Made by a program: the position numbers and the translations under genes. 64,000 nucleotides of DNA. Origin: Zelopaecilomyces penicillatus (lineage: Eukaryota; Ascomycota; Sordariomycetes; Hypocreales; Pseudodiploosporaceae). Positions 23,012 through 33,171 of this stretch are shown here, one piece after another. Position 1 is the stretch's first letter, and each line of letters starts with the position of its first letter. The notes under the pieces were generated by a model. The model was not told the origin of the DNA and ran no database searches. It was given only the letters and a program-made list of their open reading frames with translations. The stretch lies in the NCBI GenBank assembly GCA_005765155.1, contig VCCP01000001.1, forward strand, positions 7,222,323 through 7,286,322. The letters are read 5' to 3'.

Positions 23012-24343
23012 TTACCCAACATACTCAACAACAGACAAGCCATCAACAACAGCCAATATACCTGCCTTAGCAGGACTTTGCTTAGAAGGCACCTTGCTGG
23101 GTGTTACCTTCTTCTTAGAAGGTGTCTTGCTAGGCATCACATTCTTTATAGCCAAAGGGTTCTTAGGAATGCAGGCAGGTACGGCTGCTACCATAACCTC
23201 AGCAACAGAAGACACAGGACGCCCACCACTAGAGGGAGGGAGCGGCTTGGGCATTGCGCGGAGTCGTCTGTTAATAACAGATAAAGCCAAAGACTCAGGA
23301 ACAGCAGAGAAGGAGGCAGGGGCACTGCACACCGCAAAAGAGGCCACAACGGTATTAGCATCAGAAAGCGACTCAGAATCGCTAGAAGAACTATAGAGCC
23401 AAAAGTCAGCAAAGAAGAAACAGCGAGACAGAACCCAAGAAGGACTTACTAACGGGAAGCAGAGGAAACGCTCAAAGGAGAATCAGGACTAGTTGACTTC
23501 CTGACCCTTTCATTATCCATCTCATCCCCCTCTTCACCTCCCTCACTACTAGCATTATCCTCAAGGACTTGACCTATATGGTCTTCATAAGAGTCTAAAT
23601 CCCTGCAATACTATTAAGCTCAGAAGCAATACGAGAAGAGAAGCAGCTACCAACCAGCTATCAGCCGATGACCAAGGAACATCCTAAGAGGAATAGAGAG
23701 GCAGGTTATTACCAAAGTCTGCCTCCTCCACCTCATCGGACAAGTCATCATCACCAGGTCCCACGAAAGCAGAAGACTTGGGAGGGGGTTTCTTAGTCTT
23801 AGTCAAAGCCTCAGGTAAAACCAGAGACTTAGCAGCAGAGATTTTGGGCACGACCAACGCCAACACAGGGGAACCCTTTGCGGCAGCTTTCTTAGCAGCA
23901 ATCACCGCCAGACGCTCAGTCTCATAATGCTTGCGCCATAGCTGCGCTACCACTTCTTCATTGGCCTTCCTTTGCTTCTTACTATCTGCGCCGGACCCAA
24001 AGATCCTCAACAGTCTAACACCAGGCAAAGCCCTAAGAGGTAAGGAAGCCTATGCTAGCAGAAAGCTACTACCACGCAAGGTTAGCTATAAAAAGGTACA
24101 AAGAAGGAGGTGATTGACCTACCGCTTCTTAGTAGATCAGGAAGACAAAACAGCCCCCTCATCATCAGGTAAACTGGGAAAGTCAGTGCCATAAACGGGG
24201 AAGAAGCTAGGAAGCTGCTCACGCATGACAAGCACATTTCTGACGCTTCCGCGAGTCTGACATATTACCCAAATCCTCAGCCTTGGAGAGACAATACCAT
24301 ATAAAGAAATCGGCCAGTGATGAGGCTTCTTCAGGGGAGTCAT
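23012..24343 (-). pseudogene. Antisense four-exon gene of element D (about 387 codons, three RIP stops)
   Basis: Minus-strand exons 24343-24123, 24065-23655, 23602-23450 and 23390-23012 sum to 1164 nt, exactly 388 codons with stop. Introns are 57, 52 and 59 nt. Donors are GTAGGT, GTTGGT and GTAAGT; branch-like sites are GCTAAC, CTTAA[TC] and GCTGAC; acceptors are TAG, CAG and TAG. All boundaries fall at the same offsets in element E. Stops at 24137-24139 (TGA), 24050-24052 (TAG) and 23684-23686 (TAG) correspond to CAA, CAG and CAG in E. The product would be basic and Ala/Lys-rich in exon 2, acidic in exon 3, and Pro/Ser/Lys-rich with TPSK repeats in exon 4. No known domain is recognised and the function is unknown. 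Confidence 0.6.
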
Positions 24344-24553
24344 AAGGTAGAAGACTTCTCACAAAGCACAAAGAGCCCACATACAGAGATTTACAGGGAA
24401 GAAATAGAACCTATTGGAAGTTTCACTTTTAATTGACTACAGTTTCTTTGTTAACAGCTGGGCCGGTCGGCTGTTCACAGTTATACAGTTGCGGCGACGA
24501 AGCTACTACCAGTTATCAGGGCCAAGGGCGGCCCTAAAGGAAGGGGGACATAC

Positions 24554-24766
24554 TATCAGGACCCCAAAGGGGCCCTGCAGAGAACCCACGTCACATGGGC
24601 TAGGAATGCATATATCTATAGAGAGAGCCTTCTCCTTTAAGAAAAGGAAGAGGGCCAGAGATCAAGCTTCTAGTTATCTACTACCTACCTGCTATATACA
24701 GCAAAATTAATACCATTCCTAACCTTCTTCACTCTCTTCACAACCTCCCGATCTCGGTCCTTAACA
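24554..24766 (+). repeat. 3' LTR of element D (213 bp)
   Basis: Starts TATCAGGACC (TG changed to TA) and ends CCTTAACA. It matches the 5' LTR apart from a few C:G to T:A changes. Confidence 0.93.
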
Positions 24767-24771
24767 CTATC

Positions 24772-25007
24772 TAAGCTATATCTAAAGAGTAAAATAATAA
24801 GGGTATATATATATATTATAGATTATTTGAATCACTTATTATATAAGTAATAATCCTGGTAATCCAAGTTACTAGCTTATCTAGCTCACTATTATTTTTA
24901 TAGTAATTCTATTAATCCATTCTAATTAGTCCTCTTCCTTTATAATATATATCTTTCTCTGGTTATATAACTGGCCTATTATATAATTATATTATTAGGT
25001 TATAATA
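24772..25007 (-). repeat. 5' LTR of element C, second part
   Basis: Continues the reverse-oriented LTR interrupted at 16787. 193 plus 236 bp gives 429 bp, the same as the other LTR of C. Confidence 0.85.
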
Positions 25008-25920
25008 TAAGGGTAGTTTAATAATAAAGTTAAATAATACTAATTCCTATAATTATATAGGTACTAATAATGATTATAACTCTTTATATAGTTTATATTT
25101 TACTAGCTTGATTTATCTATAAGTAATATAATTACTTATAACTTTCTGAACTATTTATTATAATCCTTTAAATTTATAGTATCTTTATACTTGTTTTATA
25201 GTCTTTATAATTCCTTAGTAATTATAAATAAGGGATTTATATAGTTCTTATATAATAGTTTCCTAAAGTTCTTTAAGTATTTAGAGTTTCTTATTATATT
25301 TATAATATTTATCTTTCTATTTTATATCTTTAGATACCCTTATTATATCTTCTAAGGAGTATACTTATTTAACTCTTTTTAAAATAGGGTTAGCTAATAT
25401 AACTTAATATATAGTATTTAGTTTTATTTATAGTATATCTAAATTAGATATTTAAAAGATTTATCCTTTATAATAAGGCTTCCTATTATTATAATTGCTT
25501 CTTTAACTTAGAGTATCTACTCTATTATTTTTAAATCCTTTATAATAAATGATTTTATAGTTATAATCTATAAGGGTTTTTATATAATAGGTTTATTATA
25601 TATTTAATTTTTATATAGTAATAAAGTAGGAGATATTCTTATAATTAATAAAAACCTTTATTTAATAATTGCTTCCTTATAAATAATATAAGAATTTATT
25701 AAAAGCTTTAATAATAGCTATAAATTCTTTATTATAGATTAGATAATTGAGTTCTACTTTATAAAGTTTTTTAGAGTAAAAGATAATAAATTATAGTCTG
25801 TCTTTATTATTTTATTATTTAATCTATACTTTAATAGTATAATTTAAAGTATTAGTTTTAAGTTTTATAGGTTTATTAAGATTATATATTATTAGTATAG
25901 GTTCTTTATAGATTTACTTC
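25008..25920 (-). mobile_element. Decayed gypsy element O, segment 3
   Basis: Minus-strand integrase/RNase H remnant. It follows directly on segment 2 and aligns with 11590-12490 of element C. It ends where copia element A begins; ACTTC (25916-25920) would be the left TSD of that copia. Confidence 0.72.
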
Positions 25921-26458
25921 TGTTAAAATAAATAGGTTTTATATAACAGCCTAATCTATTATAAGACTAATAGCTAGACCTACTATAACTTAATAGTTAA
26001 ACCTACTATAGCCCTAATAGCTAGACCTGCTATAAGATAGCAGCCTGATCTGCTATAAGACCTAAAAAGCCTATGCAGTTTAATCTGCTATATCAGGCTA
26101 GACTAGTAAAATAAGGGCTTATCTCTTATATCTCTCCCTTTCTTATTATTTGGAATACTTAGAAATCTAAAGAAATATTATTTAGAATTCTTAAATAATT
26201 TCAAATAATCCTAGTATTATTTAGATATATAAGATAGCTAGATTCCTAATTGAATTCTGCTTTCTTTCTTTATTAATAATTCAATCACTTCTTTCTTCTT
26301 TTCTATAGACTTTACTCTAGATAATTATTTATTATCTTTCTTCTATTACTATTATTATTAGCTTTAGTTATAACTTTATATTATAAATTATAATAGATTA
26401 TAAGCCTAAAAGAATAATTATTCTAGACTATAAAAAGAAGACTCTTTTTCCTATTATA
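25921..26458 (+). repeat. 5' LTR of copia element A (about 538 bp)
   Basis: Begins TGTTAAAATA and ends near CCTATTATA. The same sequence recurs at 41321-41882 in front of an almost identical leader and gag. It is heavily RIP-mutated. The right boundary is uncertain by a few bases because element F is inserted at the LTR-internal border (TSD ATATT, 26456-26460). Confidence 0.72.
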
Positions 26459-26460
26459 TT

Positions 26461-26890
26461 TATAATGTTTAATGAATTCCTAAAAGATAAACCTAATATA
26501 AAGGGTTTATATTAGTAGATAAGTCAAAGTATTCTAAGTAATAGATCTATTATATTAATAATAGATATAGAGTATTATAATCAGGGATTAAGTATTAGTA
26601 TAGTAAGCGATAGTGAATAATATAATAAAGTTAAAAGTATATTAATAACTATCTAAGCTATATCTAAAGAATGAAAATTAAGGGTATATATATATATTAT
26701 AGATCACTTGAATCACTTATTATATAAGTGGTAATCCAGATGATTTAAGTTATTGGCTTACCTAGCTTACTATTATTCTTATAGTAATCCTACTAATCTA
26801 TTATAATTGATCCCCTTTCCTCTATAGTATATACCTTCCTTAAGGTTATATAATCAGCCTATTATATAACTATATTATTAGGTTATAATA
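26461..26890 (-). repeat. 3' LTR of element F (430 bp, reverse orientation)
   Basis: Starts TATAATGTTTAATG and ends AGGTTATAATA. It aligns throughout with the LTRs of A and C. Confidence 0.88.
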
Positions 26891-27647
26891 TAATATCTCC
26901 CTCCTAACAGTCTTATCCTTAAGGCCTATTGATTATTCCTTTATAAAAATATAATCCTAGTTATAATTATAGGTATAATTTCTTTCTTTTTTCTTTATAT
27001 TTCTAATATAATACCTTAAGGTATTTTAAAATATTATACTAATTAGAAGACTAATTAATATAAGAGTCTTATAATTCTTATTAAGGGTATTAGTAATATT
27101 ATTATACCTTATTCCTTTTATTCCTAATATTACTTAATATATTATATAATTAAAGCAACTTCTTATTACTTAGAATATATTTATTATAATTATTCTTATA
27201 ATAGCTTAAGGATAATTATATCCTTAGATAGGTTTTTCTATTTTATTTTATTTTCCAGAAGGTAATTAATCTATCTAATTATAAAGATTCTATTAGAAAA
27301 GAATTATATTAAGTAAGAGGAGAAGAAGATAAAGAAATAGCTTTAGGCAGTATAAGAGGTAGTATCTACTATAATACTATAATTAAGTCATTTATATTAT
27401 TAGTATCAATCTATAGTATTATAAGATTATAAGATAATAAAGCAGGGTTTATAGTTATTAGATGATTTGGATATAGCTAAGTGAATAGAGTTAGATATAA
27501 TGATTAAGATCCAGTTATTAAGGGGTTTTAATATAATTAATTAGAACTTGATTTTCTAGGATAGCTCCTTGCCCTTTAATGGTATTATTATATTAGGGTT
27601 TAATAATAGTTTAGATAATTAGGGGGCTTCTATAAGTTCTCCTTGGG
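26891..27647 (+). pseudogene. Remnant of the antisense Zn2Cys6 gene region in element F
   Basis: Counterpart of 1-525 (element A) in reverse, so the former antisense gene lies on the plus strand here. Landmarks such as TCTCCCTCC right after the LTR are still visible, but RIP has destroyed the frame and most Cys codons. Confidence 0.5.
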
Positions 27648-27663
27648 TCTAAACCCTTTCTAT

Positions 27664-28549
27664 TATTATTATTAATCTTACACTGTACTAGCCTATATAT
27701 ATTCTAGGCTAGACCCTATATAGGGTAAGCAGTCCCTCTCTATTTAATAGATAGGGGGGAAAAACAGATGAAAACCCCTATCCTCTTTTTAACTATGTTA
27801 TGCTCTCTCTGCGTTATCGCAGCGTTGGTCTTTGCCTCCTGTACATAACGGATCTCACCTCCGTATCTGGTGGCTGACGGGGAATCGGCGTGTTAGATGC
27901 GATGCCTATGCGTCTGCTATATCGGAGCCATAAGGCTGGGGGTTAGTAGGACCGGCCTATATGGCCGGGTTAGTATTTGTGTTATAACTGTTTGTAGCAG
28001 CTATATCGCTTCGTCCTCCCGTTTCTGATGTTTTTGGGTGGTCGGATGGGTACGGGATTCGCCTGGCTTCTGCCGGCTTCTGTGGAATTCCGTCCCTGGG
28101 CTCGTTGTGGTAGTTGTTGGTGATGTCGCTGCTGCCTCGAGGCGTTGTCGTGATAGCTTCAACTCCCAACACTGTTGGCAGCTGCCGGTGATCTGCGCAA
28201 TTCTGCCGCAGCTTGGCCTCACCGCCCTCACTATATAAACCTCGTTCCTTCCCTTCTTCTTCCTTCCTTCCTTCCTTCCTTCCTCAAGCCGCTCTGACAG
28301 GTAGGTCCTTCCTTCCTTTCTTCCCTGCCCCCCCCCCCCCCCCCCCCTAGTCTGGCGACAGGTTGCGCCCTCGCTGCGCCTGCGTGTCTAACTCTTGTGG
28401 TACGCAAAACCAGTATTGTTGCCAGTAAGTCGTCCTTGTGGACTTATGTGACTCGGAGGAGGACTCGGACTGAGGTCGCTGCTACCCCGCTGAGGCGGGC
28501 ATATAGTCGTTTGTAGATACCCCTAAATTGAAGCGCCGCGGCGCCCCTG
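27664..28549 (-). other. 3' untranslated region of the LINE
   Basis: There is no convincing gene. It holds a CCTT-type microsatellite (about 28248-28285) and a run of twenty C at 28328-28347, which is G20 in the LINE RNA. Near the end lies an inverted repeat around AGCCTATATATATTCTAGGCT. Roles in RT recognition are possible but not shown. Confidence 0.6.
28328..28347. repeat. Poly(C)/poly(G) run of 20 in the LINE 3' UTR
   Basis: Twenty uninterrupted C on the plus strand. In the LINE transcript this is G20, able in principle to form G-quadruplex structures. Assembly length at such runs is often unreliable. Confidence 0.8.
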
Positions 28550-31500
28550 CTATCTCGCTGCTGTTGTGTCGTCTTCGGCGTCCTGTATTCGTAGCGCCAG
28601 GTTGTATTCCTGTAGCCTTTCCAGCCTCATTATCCATCGTGTGATTTCCTTTGCTGTGGATGGCGCAGCGAGTGCGCTGATCCAGTCAGTCCTGCTCTGG
28701 AGTGGTGTGATCTTCTGTCTGAGGCTCCGGTGGAGTTGTTCTGGGACATCCCGGCACCATAGGGCTAGGTGTTCTGCTGTCTCCCTCCCCCCGTCGGCGC
28801 AGCTACATAGCGGCGTGGGGCATGTAGGGACCATACGGTGATGGAGGAACGCTTTTAGCCCGATCCTTTCGGTTCTGATCTGAATGAGCAGCGAGCTCTC
28901 TGCTTTAGTGAGGCTATCATACTTCCTTAGTGTCTTCCAGCTTAGGGCTATGGGCTGCGTTGCTGCGGCGCAGCTAGTTCGCGACTTCTTCGCTAGCCAT
29001 CGTTCCCTCCACCAGTGTAGAAGGGCCTCTGTGGGGGTTCTCTCTCCCAGCCAATGATGGCTGAGTAGTATGTTGGTCTCGAGTAATAGCTTCTCTCCTT
29101 GGGGATTGGGCTGTCGGGGGCGTCGAGATCGCATCGATAGCGCTACGGTATCGCGTATTTGCTTAAAGAATCCCACGTGGGCCTGTAGGCGGGCGAGGCC
29201 TCTGGTCTTTTGTTGTGTGAGATATAGGTCTAAGGGTGGTATATATGCTTCGGATTCGAGGATGTATACTGGGGTAGCCCTATACGCTCCGGTAACGCTG
29301 CGTAGGCACAGGGTTTGTGCAGCGTATGCTGATTTAATTCCCTTCGAGGTTGGTGGTTTATCGATCTTATGGAAGGTTGTCGCTCCATATGCGATAACGC
29401 TGCGAATTACCGTCGTGTATATGATCCGGGCCGTGCGGAGAGGGGGTCCCCACGTCCTCGCGGCGAGCTTTGTGAGTGCTAGGTTCTGTGATGTGAGTTT
29501 ACCCTGAATCCTTGCCCAATGTTTGAAGAAGGTGAGTTTCCTGTCGAGCTCGATGCCAAGCATCCGCGCATGCTCTGCGGGGGTTACCGTAGCGTTATCG
29601 AGAAGGAGACCCTGCGTTGGCGCTGCGTGCGCTTTTGTAAAGTAGATCAGCTCGAACTTATCCGGTGCGAATTCTAGCCCGCTGGCTCTGGACCAGGCCT
29701 TGCATATCCTCCAGGCCTTCTTTAACCGTAGGTATATACTATTTGCATCAGGGCCGCTGCTAAGTAGATTCGTATCATCTGCGAATCCTATTATATTCAG
29801 GCCCTGTATCTCGGCCAAGGCCCGGTATAGGGTAGCGATATAGATAATAAAGAGGATTGGGGATAAAGGGGACCCTTGTGGGACCCCGGCCAGGATTTCA
29901 TAAGGGTCGGTTAGGGTGCCATCTAGACGTAGCCTCGCTGTCCTCCCATCGAGGTAGCTGCGCAGCCAGTTAACCATCCATTCTGGAAACCCTTCATCTT
30001 GTAGGGTTAGGAGCAGTCGATGGTGGGGGACTGTGTCAAATGCGCCTTTGATATCGAGCTGTAGTAGAGCTGCGTTGCCGCCGCTACCCCAGGCTGCTTG
30101 CACCCCTTCGATAACAGCTGAAACTGCAGTCTCGGTGCTTCTGCCTGCCCGGTTTCCCATCTGGCCCTTTGGTAGAAGGCCTATCTGTTCCGCTGCGCTG
30201 GAGATGCGCCTGCTGAGGATCGCTTCGATAACCTTCCCTACTGTGGCTAGTAGGGATATAGGCCGCCAGCCTCCGGTAGTCTGGTAGGCTGTTGGTTTTT
30301 TCCCTGGTTTCTTAAGGACCACTACTACCGCGCGGCGAAAACGCTGCGGGAAGTATTGCGATTCAAGGCTCCTGGTCGCTAGGTGCGCTATCGCTGCGTA
30401 GAGCGGTTGGCCGCAGGCCTTGAGGAATCCCATCGGGATACCATCTTCGCCAGGGGCTTTCCATGCTCCTACGCTGCGGAGTACCTGCTCGACCTCATCT
30501 GGGTCGACAGCCTGTTTGATTTGGATTCTACCGTATCCGGCTGTTTTAAGCCTCCCTTCTGTATGCAACGGGGGGGGGAAGAACTTCGCTGCTAGGACTG
30601 CAGCCTTCTCTGTGGCTGTGATCGCCTCTGTGTTATCGCTGCGTATAAGCGGTGGTAGCGTAGGTGGCTCCGGGGCTATATGACTCTTAAGCCTAGCCCA
30701 TCTCTCTAGATCCCAGATACCCTTCTCCCTCAGCGAGGTCGAGGCTAGGAGCTTGCGCCAGCTCTCCCTCTTTGCTGTACGAAGGACCTTGGTATAGTGT
30801 TTCTCGCAGGTCTGGAGCTCCCTCAGATTAACTTGCGACCTCAGAGCGCGGTAGCGGCGACCTGCTGCTCGGAGTTCGTGGATCGCTTCCCGGGTGGTCT
30901 CATTCCACCATGGTGTGGGTATTTCCTTGGCCTTGCTGTTCCTTTGTGGGGTCGTTTGGTCTGCGATGCTATGTAGCTGCGTTATTAATGCGTCTGCTTC
31001 CTGATCGATATCCGTATATTCTTCTTGGCCATTAAAGGCTAGCTTGGCCGTTTCTCGGACTTTGACCTCATCCATCTTTCCCCAGACCCATCCCTTGGTT
31101 ATTGTTGCTTGGGGGTGAGTTCTCGCCGCTGTCTCGGTCCGCACTACCTGCGGGAAATGATCCGATCCTGTTATATCTGTATCTGTGCCTAGATAATCAC
31201 ATATCAGGTCTGAGCTGTACCAGGCTAGGTCTAATGTGCTAGGTCTCCTGTTGCCTCTGGCCCATGTTATTGTACCATGGGGAGTGGCGAGGGAGAGGCG
31301 CCAGCGCTGCGCTAAGTCAAGGATGATCTGGGCTCCTGGTTGTCTTCTATAGTGAGCGTCCCACATAGGGTGGTGCATATTGAGATCTCCTACGAGGATG
31401 TGTCGTCCTCGCAGCTGGGGTATCTCGGTGAGGGGTGTGGTCCATTGTCTCCCGTTATAGGGTTCTGAGTATATAGACCACACTGTGAGGGCATTCTCTC

Positions 31501-31771
31501 CTTGCCCAAGTGTGATGCAGGCCCAGTCCCTGCCCGCTCGCCACGACCACGACGCGAGGTCGTGTCTTTTATGTATGAATATAGCAGCGCGGCCGCAGCC
31601 CCATATCATATAGTACTTGCCTTTGCCTGCTGCGAAGGGTGCTTTAGTCCATGGGCTTATGGATGGCTCTTGTATTGCGATGATGTCGTGCTCGCTGCGC
31701 GATCTCATCGGTATCTCAGCTCTCTCTGAGCCCCCGCCTCTAATATTCCAGTAAAGTATGGATAATATCAT
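28550..31771 (-). CDS. LINE ORF2: AP-endonuclease and reverse transcriptase, 1073 aa, intact
   Basis: Enzyme that nicks the target DNA and copies the element RNA into it. The N-terminal 220 residues form an exonuclease-endonuclease-phosphatase domain: the NIRGG and AIQEP motifs, GDLN near residue 127 and SDH near residue 203. The reverse transcriptase spans about residues 430-740, with LDIKGAFDTV, QGSPLSPILF and the catalytic FADD near residue 663. A C-terminal Cys/His cluster (C-x4-C-x1-C-x8-H-x4-C, near residues 980-1005) is typical of these proteins. No RNase H domain is seen. The start ATG at 31771 overlaps the ORF1 stop as ATGA, which suggests reinitiation after ORF1. There are no internal stops and no RIP, so the gene may be functional. 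Confidence 0.92.
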   Translation of the reverse strand: MILSILYWNIRGGGSERAEIPMRSRSEHDIIAIQEPSISPWTKAPFAAGKGKYYMIWGCGRAAIFIHKRHDLASWSWRAGRDWACITLGQGENALTVWSIYSEPYNGRQWTTPLTEIPQLRGRHILVGDLNMHHPMWDAHYRRQPGAQIILDLAQRWRLSLATPHGTITWARGNRRPSTLDLAWYSSDLICDYLGTDTDITGSDHFPQVVRTETAARTHPQATITKGWVWGKMDEVKVRETAKLAFNGQEEYTDIDQEADALITQLHSIADQTTPQRNSKAKEIPTPWWNETTREAIHELRAAGRRYRALRSQVNLRELQTCEKHYTKVLRTAKRESWRKLLASTSLREKGIWDLERWARLKSHIAPEPPTLPPLIRSDNTEAITATEKAAVLAAKFFPPPLHTEGRLKTAGYGRIQIKQAVDPDEVEQVLRSVGAWKAPGEDGIPMGFLKACGQPLYAAIAHLATRSLESQYFPQRFRRAVVVVLKKPGKKPTAYQTTGGWRPISLLATVGKVIEAILSRRISSAAEQIGLLPKGQMGNRAGRSTETAVSAVIEGVQAAWGSGGNAALLQLDIKGAFDTVPHHRLLLTLQDEGFPEWMVNWLRSYLDGRTARLRLDGTLTDPYEILAGVPQGSPLSPILFIIYIATLYRALAEIQGLNIIGFADDTNLLSSGPDANSIYLRLKKAWRICKAWSRASGLEFAPDKFELIYFTKAHAAPTQGLLLDNATVTPAEHARMLGIELDRKLTFFKHWARIQGKLTSQNLALTKLAARTWGPPLRTARIIYTTVIRSVIAYGATTFHKIDKPPTSKGIKSAYAAQTLCLRSVTGAYRATPVYILESEAYIPPLDLYLTQQKTRGLARLQAHVGFFKQIRDTVALSMRSRRPRQPNPQGEKLLLETNILLSHHWLGERTPTEALLHWWRERWLAKKSRTSCAAATQPIALSWKTLRKYDSLTKAESSLLIQIRTERIGLKAFLHHRMVPTCPTPLCSCADGGRETAEHLALWCRDVPEQLHRSLRQKITPLQSRTDWISALAAPSTAKEITRWIMRLERLQEYNLALRIQDAEDDTTAAR

Positions 31772-33171
31772 GAGGTGGGGTTAGGTATGCTGCCTCCCTG
31801 CGTCATCGCTGGTACTGTTTGACTGTTGACGAACGCTGTTATTGTGTTCTGGCCTATTATGCTTTTCCTTTTACGGGGGCGGCCAACTGGGTTCTTGGTG
31901 GGTTCGGTGTTGATATCACAGGTGGGTAGCTGCGTATCCGCCGCTTCTTCTGCATTATAGCGCGTTAAATCGAACTGGAGGGGCCTACATTTATAGGCCT
32001 CCCTTGACCTGTTGATCTCAGCTTGCTTCTTAGGGCATATGTTCGCAAAAGCCCCGTGTTGACCGCCGCAGGCTGCGCAGCTCTGTAGCTGCTTATTCTC
32101 TCGAGTATGGCATTTATCAAATCCCTCTGGGTGGGTGCTTATGCCTTTGCCGCAGAACCTGCATATCGCTTCCGCAGCGTTGCAGGTGCGGGCCTTATGC
32201 CCGAACTTAAGGCATTTAAAGCACCTTGTTGGTCTGATCGCTCCGTCATAAGGTTCGCATTCATAAAAGCCTCCTTCGAAGAAAAGGCCCTCTTTGACTA
32301 GCTTATCCGCGCTCTCTGGGGTAGTGGCTTCGATAAGGAGCATCGCCCTCGTTGCGATCACGTTTTGGGGTAGCCTAGTGTGTATACGGGAAACAGGTTT
32401 GGCTGGGTTCCGTCGGAGGATATCTGTTTTTATTTCGTCCTCGCTCTGTGTCCGCAGCGAGATCGCTGGGATTCCTTTAGCTAATACTGGGTAGGTTCTC
32501 ATGGAAATAGACGCATCTGGTCCGAACACTGGAAGCCAGATCGCTTTATTAGTGGTCCACCAATCTGTGGGCGCTGAGAACGTCACCGCGATGTCGCCGC
32601 TTGGTAGTCGTCTGGTCGCTACAGCGTCCCTGCGTCCTGTTGCCGCTGCGAGGGCGCTGAGATTGTCTCTTGCTGACCTGTTGGTGATATCATCCCTTGC
32701 GGTTGGTTTGATGATCAGTTCGCGGGCATGTCTTCTTGGTATGACTTTCGCTGCGGGGGCGCTGGGCTCTCTAGGCGCTCCTCTGGCTATTGCTGCCCAA
32801 GTAGGCTGGTTCGCTTTGGTTGTGATGCCGAGTTCTTTTAAGGTCTCCGTAATGACCTTCTTGATCTCGGTATCGGTGGTATGGGGTTGGCGCCGCGAAA
32901 CCGCGGCGCTGTCGGCGAGTTCCTGAAGTCGACAAGCAAGCTGAACCGCTCTTGCGAGCGTTTCCCCGTCAGCCAACAGATATCGAAGTTCTCTTTCGAT
33001 CTCCAGTTTTTCCTGCTCCTCGCTTAGCTTGCGACTCGGCGTCGCAGCTCCCTCAGGTCTTGTTGGTACTGACGTGCTGGGGGCCGCGGGCATCGCGACC
33101 TCCAACGCGTCGACGTACACAACGTCCATTGCGTCCCCAACAGCGCCCCCTCCTGGGCCGCTATGCGACAT
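31768..33171 (-). CDS. LINE ORF1: gag-like RNA-binding protein, 467 aa, intact
   Basis: Nucleic-acid-binding partner of ORF2, packaging the LINE RNA. The first 130 residues are Pro/Ala/Glu-rich with a predicted helix. Three zinc knuckles follow: C-x2-C-x4-H-x4-C at about residues 317-330, a second Cys/His cluster at about 337-354, and a third (C-x2-C-x3-H-x6-C type) at about 363-377. The C-terminus is basic and Thr/Pro-rich with an AT-hook-like GRPRKRK motif. The ATG at 33169-33171 leaves about 118 bp of 5' UTR. The stop TGA (31768-31770) overlaps the ORF2 start. There are no stops or RIP damage. Confidence 0.9.
   Translation of the reverse strand: MSHSGPGGGAVGDAMDVVYVDALEVAMPAAPSTSVPTRPEGAATPSRKLSEEQEKLEIERELRYLLADGETLARAVQLACRLQELADSAAVSRRQPHTTDTEIKKVITETLKELGITTKANQPTWAAIARGAPREPSAPAAKVIPRRHARELIIKPTARDDITNRSARDNLSALAAATGRRDAVATRRLPSGDIAVTFSAPTDWWTTNKAIWLPVFGPDASISMRTYPVLAKGIPAISLRTQSEDEIKTDILRRNPAKPVSRIHTRLPQNVIATRAMLLIEATTPESADKLVKEGLFFEGGFYECEPYDGAIRPTRCFKCLKFGHKARTCNAAEAICRFCGKGISTHPEGFDKCHTRENKQLQSCAACGGQHGAFANICPKKQAEINRSREAYKCRPLQFDLTRYNAEEAADTQLPTCDINTEPTKNPVGRPRKRKSIIGQNTITAFVNSQTVPAMTQGGSIPNPTS

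Larger units (their letters stand above)
16788..24766 (+). mobile_element. Complete Ty3/gypsy chromovirus, second family (element D)
   Basis: 7979-bp element with 213-bp LTRs (16788-17000 and 24554-24766) and a perfect TSD CTATC (16783-16787, 24767-24771). It carries gag-pol with a chromodomain on the plus strand and a 2.3-kb antisense gene region before the 3' LTR. Light to moderate RIP: most domains are readable but interrupted by TAG at Trp positions. The sister copy E (45800-53778) has identical length. A purine-rich stretch (AAGGAAGGGGGACA) precedes the 3' LTR, as expected for the plus-strand primer site. Confidence 0.95.
9449..25007 (-). mobile_element. Decayed minus-strand Ty3/gypsy element C, split by element D
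   Basis: Reverse-oriented relative of A and B, heavily mutated. LTR copies lie at 9449-9877 and, interrupted, at 16595-16787 plus 24772-25007; both add up to 429 bp. TSDs are TAGGG (9444-9448) and TAAGG (25008-25012, one RIP-type change). Element D sits inside its second LTR. It is inserted in element O. Confidence 0.85.

Noticed and set aside
27664..28549. Separate host gene in the GC-rich 27.8-28.5 kb stretch
   Set aside because: It lies inside the 16-bp TSD of the LINE and has only short frames, so it is taken as the LINE 3' UTR.
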